This document shows, one piece after another, positions 1 to 6,229 of a stretch of 9,402 bases of DNA. Below the pieces are notes generated by a model, which did no database searches, was not told the DNA's origin, and was given only the letters and a program-made list of their open reading frames with translations. Source of the stretch: CAZKGE01 sp964541695 (GTDB lineage: Bacteria > Bacillota > Clostridia > Christensenellales > CAG-138); NCBI GenBank assembly GCA_964541695.1, contig CAZIRB010000088.1, forward strand, positions 1 through 9,402, given 5' to 3'. The position numbers and the translations under genes were made by a program. Numbering within the stretch: position 1 is the stretch's first letter; every line of letters starts with the position of its first letter.

Positions 1-69
1 CAGGCCTAAGGGGCCTGCGCGACCAGTGCGAACTGTGGGCCGCGAGGCGGAGCCTCCAGCGTTCCCACG

Positions 70-108
70 CAAAACATCGGCGCCGCGGGCCAATAGCCCG
101 CGGCGCCG
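70..108 (-). terminator. Probable terminator of the deacylase gene
   Basis: A perfect 13-bp inverted repeat (78-90 with 96-108) encloses the five-base loop CAATA (91-95). It lies 38 bp past the deacylase stop codon. Read on the minus strand, the stem is followed by GATGTTTTG, so the T run (71-74) is short and starts three bases after the stem. The very stable GC stem and its position support a terminator. The short T run makes it imperfect, and it could also act on transcripts arriving from the other strand. Confidence 0.6.
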
Positions 109-145
109 TCCTATTCTCGTTTTTCGCTCGCCCGTCCGCCCGCCG

Positions 146-1741
146 TTACGCCTCGCCGCGCTTGATGAAGCGTCCGGCGTGCGTGCCGGTGAGTCGGCCG
201 TTCTCATAGGCGACCTTGCCGCCGACGAGGACATGCAGGATGCCGTCGCAGGTGCGGGTGGGGTTGTCAAAGTCGGCGCACGCGTCGAGCCGGTCGAAAT
301 CGAACACGACGAGGTCGGCGTCCATGCCGTCGGCGATCACGCCCTTATGTTGAAAGCCGAGCGCGGAGGCGGTCAGCCCGGTGGCCTTGCGCACGCATTC
401 CTCGAGCGTGACGACGCCTTTTTCGGCGACGAAATAGCGGATCGCGTGCGGGAAGGTGGCGAACGCGCGCGGGTGCGTCTTGTCGCGCGGGCTGCGCGTG
501 ATGCCGTCCGAGCCGATGCAGGTGCGCGGGTGCTGGAATATGTTCACCACGTCGTCGGCGCGCATGGAGTAGAAGATGCCGTTGAGGTTGCCGCGGTTCT
601 TGATGAACAGATCGAACAGCGCGTCGAACGGGTCCTTGTCGACAAAGCGCGCGTACTCGCTCACGCGGAGCCCCTCGGCACGCGGCACGCGGTCGGAGCC
701 GGCGATCTGGATGCGGTCGAAGCTGCCGACGTTGAGGAAGGTGCTCTCCGCCTCGGTGGGCGTCTGCATCTCGAGCTTGACCTGCTCGCGCACGGCGCTG
801 TCGGCCAAGGATTCGATGAACGCTTCGACGCCGTTCTCGAGCCGGTGCGACGGGAAGCATGTGTCCAGCGTCGTCATGGAGGCCGTGAACGGATACTGAT
901 CGAGGGTGACGCACTGTCCGCTCGCGAGGGCGGCGTCGATGAGCCGCAGCGTTTCGGCCGAGCGGCCCCAGTTCTTGACGCCGGCGACCTTGTGGTGCGA
1001 GATCCAGACGGGTACGTCCGCCTGTTTCCCGAGCGCGAGCGTCTCGGCGACGGCGTCGGTCACGTGGTCCGCCTCGTTGCGCATGTGCGTGACATAGATG
1101 CCGTTGTACGGCGCGAGCACGCGCACGAGGGCGGCGAGCTCGTCGAATTTCGCGCAGCAGCCGGGCATGTAGATCAAGCCGGTGCTAAGTCCCAGCGCGC
1201 CCGCCTGCATGCAGCGCTCGAGGATGCGGCGCATGCGCTCGAGCTCTATCTCGGACGGCTCGCGCTGCGCAAAGCCCATCACGGCGGCGCGCAGGGAGTT
1301 GTGGCCGACGAAGGCCGCGATGTTGAGCGCGAGCGGTATGTTCTTGACATTGGTGAGGAAAGCGTCAAGGTCGGAGAAATTCTCCTCGCCGCGCAGCGGT
1401 TTCTCGCTGGCAAAGCCGCAGATCGAGCGGTATTCGGACAGATGCTCCGGCGAGGCGGGGAATATGGATTGGCCGCACTGGCCGGTGATCTGCGTCGTCA
1501 CGCCCTGGCAGAGCTTGGACAGCGCGGTGAACGGCTGGCCGTAGGTGAGGTCGCCGTGCGAGTGCGCGTCGATGAAGCCCGGGCTGACGTAGAAGCCCTG
1601 GGCGTCGATCGTGCGCGCGGCCGTCTCGGAGGCGGGCGGGTTGAGCACGATCTTGCCGTTCCTCGCGCCGACGGAGCCGTAAAAAGCGGGCGCGCCGGTG
1701 CCGTCGACAATTTTGGCGTTGCGGATGAGGATGTCTAGCAT
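146..1741 (-). CDS. N-acyl-D-amino-acid deacylase family amidohydrolase
   Basis: This 531-residue protein belongs to the amidohydrolase superfamily, D-aminoacylase branch. Members hydrolyse N-acyl-D-amino acids to a free D-amino acid and a carboxylate in the cytoplasm. The N-terminus (MLDILIRNAKIVDGTG) is typical of the family and fixes the start. Visible metal-site elements are the HxH in IDAHSHGD (H60, H62), a cysteine in a VTTQITGQCG stretch (C89, matching the metal-bridging cysteine of D-aminoacylases), VTHM (H219), ISHHK (H249/H250) and GSDG (D412). Family blocks GLSTGLIYMPG (184-194) and HPRAFATFPH (423-432) are present, and the C-terminal strand has DADLVVFD (474-481). The length is normal and nothing looks broken. 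No signal peptide is seen. Upstream of the start is a G-run (complement of 1747-1752) serving as a weak ribosome binding site. The acyl and amino-acid specificity cannot be read from sequence; some relatives act on other cyclic amides or on D-glutamate or D-aspartate derivatives. Confidence 0.9.
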   Translation of the reverse strand: MLDILIRNAKIVDGTGAPAFYGSVGARNGKIVLNPPASETAARTIDAQGFYVSPGFIDAHSHGDLTYGQPFTALSKLCQGVTTQITGQCGQSIFPASPEHLSEYRSICGFASEKPLRGEENFSDLDAFLTNVKNIPLALNIAAFVGHNSLRAAVMGFAQREPSEIELERMRRILERCMQAGALGLSTGLIYMPGCCAKFDELAALVRVLAPYNGIYVTHMRNEADHVTDAVAETLALGKQADVPVWISHHKVAGVKNWGRSAETLRLIDAALASGQCVTLDQYPFTASMTTLDTCFPSHRLENGVEAFIESLADSAVREQVKLEMQTPTEAESTFLNVGSFDRIQIAGSDRVPRAEGLRVSEYARFVDKDPFDALFDLFIKNRGNLNGIFYSMRADDVVNIFQHPRTCIGSDGITRSPRDKTHPRAFATFPHAIRYFVAEKGVVTLEECVRKATGLTASALGFQHKGVIADGMDADLVVFDFDRLDACADFDNPTRTCDGILHVLVGGKVAYENGRLTGTHAGRFIKRGEA

Positions 1742-1813
1742 ATGGTCCCCCCGAAAATAAAGTTGAAGCGACCGGACGGCGCGGCAAAGCCTGTGGCCCG
1801 GTTACTGCTTCAT

Positions 1814-1822
1814 ATTATAGCA
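1814..1822 (-). promoter_or_regulatory. Extended -10 promoter of the deacylase gene
   Basis: On the minus strand the sequence reads TGCTATAAT: a perfect TATAAT (complement of 1814-1819) preceded by the TGn extension (1820-1822). No good -35 hexamer lies 16-18 bp upstream, which is usual for extended -10 promoters. Transcription would begin near 1807 and leave a leader of about 65 bases. The surrounding DNA (1811-1836) is clearly more AT-rich than the genes on either side. Confidence 0.6.
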
Positions 1823-1962
1823 CATATATTCAATTCCGGGGAAGGAAAATGGCGTATTCCAAAAATAGACGCTGAAAAGTTAATCGGATGGTTTCATTTT
1901 CCAATCGCGCGCGCAAAACCGCCCATTCCGCCGCGCGCCGGGGGTACCCGGCAGAAAACGCG

Positions 1963-2001
1963 AAAAACCGCCGCTGCCTGGCTTTTCCACGCGCGGCGGT
2001 T
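1963..2001 (-). terminator. Rho-independent terminator of the glycosyltransferase gene
   Basis: A 9-bp stem (1966-1974 with 1993-2001) continues inward, past a one-base bulge, with a GC/GC step and a TGG/CCA step around a CTTTT loop (1982-1986). On the minus strand the stem runs straight into five Ts (1963-1967), then CGCGTTTT. This is a good intrinsic terminator for minus-strand transcription. It sits about 170 bp past the stop codon at 2175. On the plus strand no T run follows. Confidence 0.75.
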
Positions 2002-2111
2002 GGGAGGCGGTAATCCGGCAAAATCGGCAGGTCAAAACGGAACGGGGCGGGTATGCGAGGGACGCAAAAACGGATCGGATAGGGTGTCGAAGCCGCCTCC
2101 GCACGGCGAAA

Positions 2112-2123
2112 GCATAGCTATGC
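2112..2123. repeat. 12-bp perfect palindrome
   Basis: GCATAGCTATGC reads the same on both strands and lies about 50 bp past the glycosyltransferase stop codon, within its 3' untranslated region. It could be a small RNA hairpin or a protein-binding dyad. No second copy was noticed in the window, so its role is unknown. Confidence 0.4.
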
Positions 2124-2174
2124 CCGCCTTGGTGCTTGCGCGTTTGCACCACGCACCCGCGTGACGGGCCGTGG

Positions 2175-4733
2175 CTAAAAGCGCGAGTAGCGCTCCGTCA
2201 GCGCGTCGCCCCAAGTAGAGCGCAGGTGCTCGGCCTCGGTCCGCTGCGTTTCGCGCTGCTCGGCGGTCAGCTCCTTGCCGACGGACTTGGACTCGTAGTG
2301 GCGCGCGGCGGCGTAGGGGGTGTACACGGTGCGCCGGCCGGCCTTTTGCTGGCGCAGGCAGTAGTCCGCGTCCGCAAGCGACGAGGCGAGCGCCTCGTCC
2401 ATGCCGCCGACCTCGAAAAACGACTCGCGCCGCGTCATCATCAGCGCGCCCGTCACGAACGAGACGTCGCATACAATCTGCGCGCGGCCGTAGCCCGCGG
2501 CGGTGTCCGCGCCCTCGCCGGCGAACAGGTGCTCGATGCCGGTTTCGCCGCCGAAGCGCCCGCCCGCATGCTGGATCGTGCCGTCGGGGTAAAGCAGCTT
2601 TGTGCCGACGGCGCCGACGTCCGGCTGCTGCGCGAACATCAGTAGCTCGGTCAGCCAGTCCGGCGTGAAGATTTCAACGTCGTTGTTTAGGAATACGAGG
2701 TGCTTCCCGCGCGATTTTTTGGCCGCGAAATTATTGATCGCGGCGTAGTTGAACGACCCGGCGTAGCTGATGATGCGCACGCCGTGCCGCTTCAGCGCGT
2801 CGTAGCAGTCGAGCGTGGCGGGGTTTTCGCTGTTGTTTTCGACGACGATGATCTCGTAGTGCCGGTATTTCGTGTTCTGGCGGATGCTGCCTACGCAGCT
2901 CGTCAGGTCCTCGGCGTGGTCCTTGTTCGGGATGATGATGGAGAAGAGCGGCGTTTCCGTCACGCGGTAGCGGACGCGCACGCCGTGCGGCCCTGCGGAA
3001 ACGTCGTCGTACAGAGCGTTTGTCCGGTCGAGGTGCGCGCGCACGGCCCGCGCCTGCAAGTCGATGCGCAGGGCGGCCGCTCCGCGGCGGTGACAGAGCA
3101 CCTCGCGGATGTGAAAAAAGCGCGCGCCGCGCTCGGTCAGCTTCAGCGCGAGCGAATAGCGGTGCGCGCCGTCAAGCTTCGGTTCGAAACCGCCGCAGTC
3201 GAAGAACAGCTTGGTTCGCACCAAAAACAGGCTGCCGACGCAGTCGGCCGAGCGCAGCGTCTCTGGCGAAAAGTCGGGCTTGTTGCGCGCGTCGGTGAGC
3301 GCGAGTCCGAGGTCGGACACGCGGTCCTCGTCGGTGTAGATCGCGTCCGGGTCCGCCTTGCGCACGGATTCGGCTGCGGCAGACAGCGCGCCGGGCGCAA
3401 GCAGGTCGCCGGGCGATAAAAAGCCGAGATAGCCGCCGGTCGCGAGCTTTGCCGCGCGGTTCTCCGCGCTCGCGGTGCCGCTCCCGCTCATCAGAAACCG
3501 CACCTTTACGCGCGGGTCGAGCGCGAGCAGCCGGCGCAGCGCGCGCACGGTTGCGCCGCGGTTGCTGTTGTCGTCGGCGACGCAGAGCTCGAAATGCGGA
3601 TAGGTCTGGCGCAGCACGCTGCGCACGCTGGCGCGCAGAAGCCGCGGCGGCGTGTCGTGCACGCAAAGGAGCAGCGAGAAGACCGCGGGCGGCGGTTCCT
3701 CGGCCGCGGCGGGCGCTTCCGTGGGCGGAACCTGCGGCGCGGCGGGCGTTTCCGCGGGCAAAACCGGCGGCACGGCGGGCGCTCCATGCTCCGTTTCCGC
3801 GGGGATGCGCTCTGCGGCGGGGTTTTGCGGCTCGTCTGGAGATTCGTCCGGCGGGTACAGTGAGGGCAAAGGCTCCATTTGCGCGGCTGCATCCCGGGGT
3901 ACATACATGGCGTCGCTATATGCTTGACTGCCGGCACCGCTTCCCCACGCTTGCGGCGCGGCGGTCCAGTCTAGACTCGCGGGCTGCGGACCTACGTCGG
4001 CCGGTGGTTGCAGCGGCTCGCTGAAACCCTCTGCCTGTGCCTGCAGGCCGGAATCGGCCTGCGCCCACGGAGCGAACGCTTCCGGCTGCGTGTCCGGCGG
4101 GTATGGTGCGGTCACCGTAAACTCGTCGGCCTGCGCGGGCGCGAACTGCACTGACGGCGGTTCGATAAAGCCCGAATCCTGCGGCACGCCGTCCCGTCCG
4201 CGCGGCGCTGCGCCAAACCCCGTGTCCGGCGCATATGATAGGGCTGCCGCGAATTCATCGGCCTGCGTGGGCGTAAACTGCGCAAAGGGCGTTTCGATAA
4301 AGCTCGTATCCTGTTGAGTGGCGTCGCCCCCAGGCGGTACAAACGCCTTTGCATCCGAAAAATCCAAACGCCCCGCCCGCGCGGCCGCGTCCCAAGGCGT
4401 GTCGGCCGCGCCCCGCAGTTCGGCGTCGCTTTGGGGTAACGGCGTTTCGTCAAAGCCCGTTCCGAGCGGCGTAGAGTCACGCTGTCCCAGTGGTGCTTCA
4501 ACCCATTCCGGCTCCGCGCCCTGCGACCCTTGGTCGCCCTGCGTCAACGGCGCTTCGCCAAAGCCCGGATCCGGTGGCGCGGCGTTGGCCTGCATCTGTG
4601 GTGCTTCAACCCATTCCGGCTCCGCGCCCTGCGACCCTTGGTCGCCCTGCGCCAACGGCGCTTCGCCAAAGCCCGTGTCTTGCGCGCCCGGAGTTTCCGG
4701 CGCGGTATTCTGTTCTTCCGGCGGCTGTTTCAT
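2175..4733 (-). CDS. Tandem GT2 glycosyltransferase with repeat-rich N-terminus
   Basis: This 852-residue protein probably transfers sugars onto a surface glycan such as a rhamnan, teichoic-like polymer or exopolysaccharide. Residues 1-351 are low-complexity, rich in Pro, Ala, Glu and Gln. They contain repeats of a DTGF.EAP core, including two nearly identical 36-residue units. No signal peptide or membrane segment is seen. Residues 352 to about 590 form a GT2 fold: FSLLLCVHDTPPRLLRASV, then VADDNS with D387-D388. Where relatives have FLDHDD this protein has FLSPGD (438-443); YTDEDRV follows (466-472). Residues 597 to about 800 form a second GT2 domain: FSIIIPNKDH, VVENNS (630-635) and LNNDVE (682-687), all normal for this tandem family, then YPDGTIQHAGG and the C-terminal GGMDEAL and DADYCLR blocks. 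Domain 2 therefore looks active, while domain 1 lacks its usual acidic metal-binding motif. The ATG at 4731-4733 has no ribosome binding site and sits almost at the predicted transcription start. The acceptor and sugar donor are unknown. Confidence is high for the family and low for the pathway. Confidence 0.88.
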   Translation of the reverse strand: MKQPPEEQNTAPETPGAQDTGFGEAPLAQGDQGSQGAEPEWVEAPQMQANAAPPDPGFGEAPLTQGDQGSQGAEPEWVEAPLGQRDSTPLGTGFDETPLPQSDAELRGAADTPWDAAARAGRLDFSDAKAFVPPGGDATQQDTSFIETPFAQFTPTQADEFAAALSYAPDTGFGAAPRGRDGVPQDSGFIEPPSVQFAPAQADEFTVTAPYPPDTQPEAFAPWAQADSGLQAQAEGFSEPLQPPADVGPQPASLDWTAAPQAWGSGAGSQAYSDAMYVPRDAAAQMEPLPSLYPPDESPDEPQNPAAERIPAETEHGAPAVPPVLPAETPAAPQVPPTEAPAAAEEPPPAVFSLLLCVHDTPPRLLRASVRSVLRQTYPHFELCVADDNSNRGATVRALRRLLALDPRVKVRFLMSGSGTASAENRAAKLATGGYLGFLSPGDLLAPGALSAAAESVRKADPDAIYTDEDRVSDLGLALTDARNKPDFSPETLRSADCVGSLFLVRTKLFFDCGGFEPKLDGAHRYSLALKLTERGARFFHIREVLCHRRGAAALRIDLQARAVRAHLDRTNALYDDVSAGPHGVRVRYRVTETPLFSIIIPNKDHAEDLTSCVGSIRQNTKYRHYEIIVVENNSENPATLDCYDALKRHGVRIISYAGSFNYAAINNFAAKKSRGKHLVFLNNDVEIFTPDWLTELLMFAQQPDVGAVGTKLLYPDGTIQHAGGRFGGETGIEHLFAGEGADTAAGYGRAQIVCDVSFVTGALMMTRRESFFEVGGMDEALASSLADADYCLRQQKAGRRTVYTPYAAARHYESKSVGKELTAEQRETQRTEAEHLRSTWGDALTERYSRF
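4491..4675 (-). repeat. 108-bp in-frame tandem duplication in the GT2 gene
   Basis: Bases 4491-4567 and 4599-4675 are 77-bp copies that differ at a single base (T in the first, C in the second, within GCG[T/C]CAACGG). The offset is 108 bp, exactly 36 codons, so the frame is kept. Each copy encodes GFGEAPL[T/A]QGDQG followed by SQGAEPEWVEAP. More diverged units continue through roughly residues 75-240. The near-identity of these two units suggests recent duplication or gene conversion. Confidence 0.9.
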
Positions 4734-4739
4734 GTCGAT

Positions 4740-4769
4740 ATTTTACCACAGCGCGGCAAGTTTACGCAA
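4740..4769 (-). promoter_or_regulatory. Predicted promoter of the GT2 gene, possibly leaderless
   Basis: On the minus strand TAAAAT (complement of 4740-4745) is preceded by TGG, giving an extended -10. TTGCGT (complement of 4764-4769) lies 18 bp upstream as a moderate -35. The expected start site, about seven bases past the -10, is position 4733, which is the A of the ATG. This leaves no room for a ribosome binding site. The -35 overlaps the left arm of the inverted repeat at 4759-4800. Confidence 0.5.
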
Positions 4770-4800
4770 CGCGCTCCCGGCGGCGGGAGCGCGGTAAACT
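4759..4800. repeat. Long interrupted inverted repeat upstream of the GT2 gene
   Basis: The outer arms AGTTTAC (4759-4765) and GTAAACT (4794-4800) are perfect complements. Inside them the 10-bp arms 4770-4779 and 4784-4793 are also perfect, around the loop GCGG (4780-4783). A four-base GCAA (4766-4769) on one side is the only interruption, so 17 bp are paired in all. Neither side is followed by a T run, so it is not an ordinary terminator. It overlaps the predicted -35 of the GT2 gene, which suggests an operator or a cruciform-forming site. Confidence 0.7.
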
Positions 4801-4805
4801 GTGCC

Positions 4806-5081
4806 GCGCACCGCGCGCACGCGTTTTTATACAAAATTTGCAGCGCACGCTGTGCCCCGTTTTCCGCAAATCAGCCTCTTGCGCCAGTTTTACACAAAAA
4901 CGCGGCGCAATCCGTGCCCGTTTCCCGTCAAACCGCGCACCGCGCGCCCGTTTTATACGACATGCGAAACAAATCCCGCGCCCGTTTCCCATCAACCAAC
5001 ACCCTGCGCGCGTTATGCGTTATTATACAAAGCGAATTACCCCCGCCCATTTCCCTTCAAGCCGCATCTTGCGCGCGCGCG
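4806..5081. repeat. Degenerate tandem array, period about 61-70 bp
   Basis: Four degenerate units fill most of the divergent gap. Each has the same order of blocks: a GCGC-rich block, an AT block like TTATACAAA, then CCCGTTTCCC followed by a TCAA-like end. The AT blocks are at 4827-4835, 4888-4896, 4953-4961 and 5023-5031. The CCCGTTTCCC-like blocks are at 4856-4865, 4917-4926, 4981-4990 and 5046-5055. The 13-mer GCGCACCGCGCGC occurs exactly at 4806 and 4935. A fifth GC block (5064-5081) ends the array. On the minus strand the unit reads GGGAAACGGGC, then TTTGTATAAAAC. The regular order and spacing argue for a functional or duplicated regulatory element rather than coding sequence. Confidence 0.75.
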
Positions 5082-5098
5082 TTTGAATGAAGTAAAAT
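5069..5098 (+). promoter_or_regulatory. Weakly supported promoter of the glycosidase-like pair
   Basis: TTGCGC (5069-5074) and TAAAAT (5093-5098) are 18 bp apart, in an AT-rich patch that follows the last GC block of the tandem array. The pair resembles the predicted promoter of the divergent GT2 gene. A start near 5105 would leave a 39-base leader before the ATC at 5144, with the ribosome binding site (5131-5135) inside it. The -35 match is poor, so this is only a candidate. Confidence 0.35.
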
Positions 5099-5125
5099 AA
5101 ATAATCGGCATTCGACAGTTTTTTT

Positions 5126-6229
5126 ATGGGGGAGGGGCCGGCCATCAAGCGCGCTGTACTGTTCGTCCTGACGTTGACGCTGCTGCTGCCGCGCATTGCG
5201 CGCGCGGATTCCGATACCGTCGGGGACCTCGGCGGCGACGGCGCGGTCACGGCGGCGGACGCGGCGGAGGCGTTACGCGCGGCCTACGGCCTGATCCGGC
5301 TTGACAACGCGGACTCGATCACGGCGGACGTGACCGGCAACATGACCGTCGGCGCGGCGGACGCCAAGGCGATGCTGCTGCTCGCCGTCGGCCGCATCGG
5401 GAGCTTTGCCGACCTTGGCCAGACGCCGGGCGACAGTCTGCTCGGCGAGAAGTTCATCGAGAAGTTTTCGTACACCGGCACCGTGGCGGATGCGGACGAA
5501 TACCGCAGCCGCTACGTGTCCGTGACGGTCAGGCCGTTTTTTGAGGCCGGCGCGTCGGGCTATGTCGCGGACGTCTACGTGCACGGCGTTGCGAGCCTGC
5601 GCACGGCGTTCTCGGGCGGCGCGTACCGCGCCAAGGAGAGCCTCGAGACCACGCTGCAGCTGGCGGTTAAGAACGGCGCGAGCCTCGCGGTCAACGGGGA
5701 CATGTATTCGCAGCGCAGCGCGGGCCCCATCGTCCGCAACGGCGTCTGGTACGACGAGTCGATCGACCAGCGCGAGGACATCTGCGTGCTGTATACGAGC
5801 GGCGAGATGGCGACGTTTTCGGCGGGCAAGGCCGGCCGCGAACAGATCGAGAGCCAAGGCACGCCGTGGCAGGCCTTTGTGTACGGCCCGCGGCTGCTGG
5901 ACGACGACGGGAAGCCGCTCAAGTATTTTGCAGAAACCACCGCCTCGCCGAAGCACAGCGCGCGCACCGTGATCGGGTACTACGAGCCCGGCCACTACTG
6001 CTTCGTGATCGTGAGCCCGCGCACGGGCGACGCGTCGCAGGGCATGACGTTCGCCGAGACCGCGGCGTTTATGGGCAAGCTTGGGTGCAAGGCCGCTTAT
6101 AACCTGGCCGGTGGCACGGCCTCGGCGATGACGCTGTGCGACCAGCCGATCGGCGCGTCCGATAGCGCGCGCGCGGTCAGCGACATCGTGTTCATCGCGG
6201 AACCCGCCGCGGCCGGAGGCAATCCGTGA
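5126..6229 (+). CDS. Secreted dockerin-like and NAGPA-type phosphodiester glycosidase paralogue 1
   Basis: The 367-residue protein starts with a signal peptide (KRAVLFVLTLTLLLPRIARA, cleavage near residue 27). Two dockerin-like calcium loops follow: DLGGDGAVTAAD (34-45) and DVTGNMTVGAAD (68-79). From about residue 105 it carries a domain of the phosphodiester glycosidase family (PF09992, named after the lysosomal uncovering enzyme NAGPA), which cleaves sugar phosphodiesters. Family features seen are VNGD (189-192), GPIVRNG, VYGPRLLDDDG, ARTVIGYYEPGHY and AYNLAGGTASAM. Two aspartates kept in the downstream paralogue are missing: the VDGR-type position reads VSPR (S297), and the LDGG-type position reads LAGG (A328). 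It may therefore be inactive or altered. The ATG at 5126 has only a T run before it, while GGAGG (5131-5135) is well placed for the in-frame ATC at 5144, which gives a cleaner signal peptide. The next gene overlaps its end by four bases. Confidence 0.8.
   Translation: MGEGPAIKRAVLFVLTLTLLLPRIARADSDTVGDLGGDGAVTAADAAEALRAAYGLIRLDNADSITADVTGNMTVGAADAKAMLLLAVGRIGSFADLGQTPGDSLLGEKFIEKFSYTGTVADADEYRSRYVSVTVRPFFEAGASGYVADVYVHGVASLRTAFSGGAYRAKESLETTLQLAVKNGASLAVNGDMYSQRSAGPIVRNGVWYDESIDQREDICVLYTSGEMATFSAGKAGREQIESQGTPWQAFVYGPRLLDDDGKPLKYFAETTASPKHSARTVIGYYEPGHYCFVIVSPRTGDASQGMTFAETAAFMGKLGCKAAYNLAGGTASAMTLCDQPIGASDSARAVSDIVFIAEPAAAGGNP
5131..5135 (+). promoter_or_regulatory. Ribosome binding site inside the annotated start, pointing at ATC
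   Basis: GGAGG within a G-rich run (5128-5137) is the only strong ribosome binding site near this gene. It lies inside the reading frame opened by the ATG at 5126, so it cannot serve that ATG. It sits eight bases before ATC (5144-5146), an in-frame non-standard start codon followed by Lys-Arg and a hydrophobic stretch. Confidence 0.55.

Larger units (their letters stand above)
1742..2174. other. Intergenic region between two minus-strand genes
   Basis: This 433-bp stretch has no convincing gene. It holds the promoter of the deacylase gene (near 1814-1822), the terminator of the glycosyltransferase gene (1963-2001), a small hairpin (GCCGGG at 1937-1942 with CCCGGC at 1947-1952) and a 12-bp palindrome (2112-2123). 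Open frames that cross it have no ribosome binding site and no recognisable protein sequence. The roughly 170 bp between the glycosyltransferase stop and its terminator would be an unusually long 3' untranslated region. Confidence 0.7.

Noticed and set aside
1..56. Small hairpins (CAGGCC with GGCCTG at 1-17; GAGGC with GCCTC at 44-56).
   Set aside because: Short stems are expected by chance in GC-rich DNA, with no T run and no neighbouring gene in view to give them a role.
26..1738. A 570-codon open frame on the plus strand.
   Set aside because: It is antisense to the deacylase, made of Arg/Ala/Val/Asp-rich sequence typical of GC-rich shadows, and matches no family. The minus-strand frame has clear motifs throughout.
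4827..5031. A replication origin with DnaA boxes, since TTATACAAA and TTTTACACA resemble TTATCCACA.
   Set aside because: None of the four sites matches the box closely enough, no dnaA, dnaN or replication gene is nearby, and the likeness is explained by one block of a larger repeat.
4806..5081. A CRISPR array.
   Set aside because: Units are degenerate along their whole length, there are no identical repeats alternating with unique spacers, and no cas genes are nearby.
4801..5100. A plus-strand open frame encoding 21-22-residue repeats (P.TAR.FYTK...P.PFP.K pattern).
   Set aside because: The apparent protein repeat follows from the DNA period of about 64 bp. Other frames and the minus strand are also largely open there, no ribosome binding site precedes it, and no known protein resembles it.
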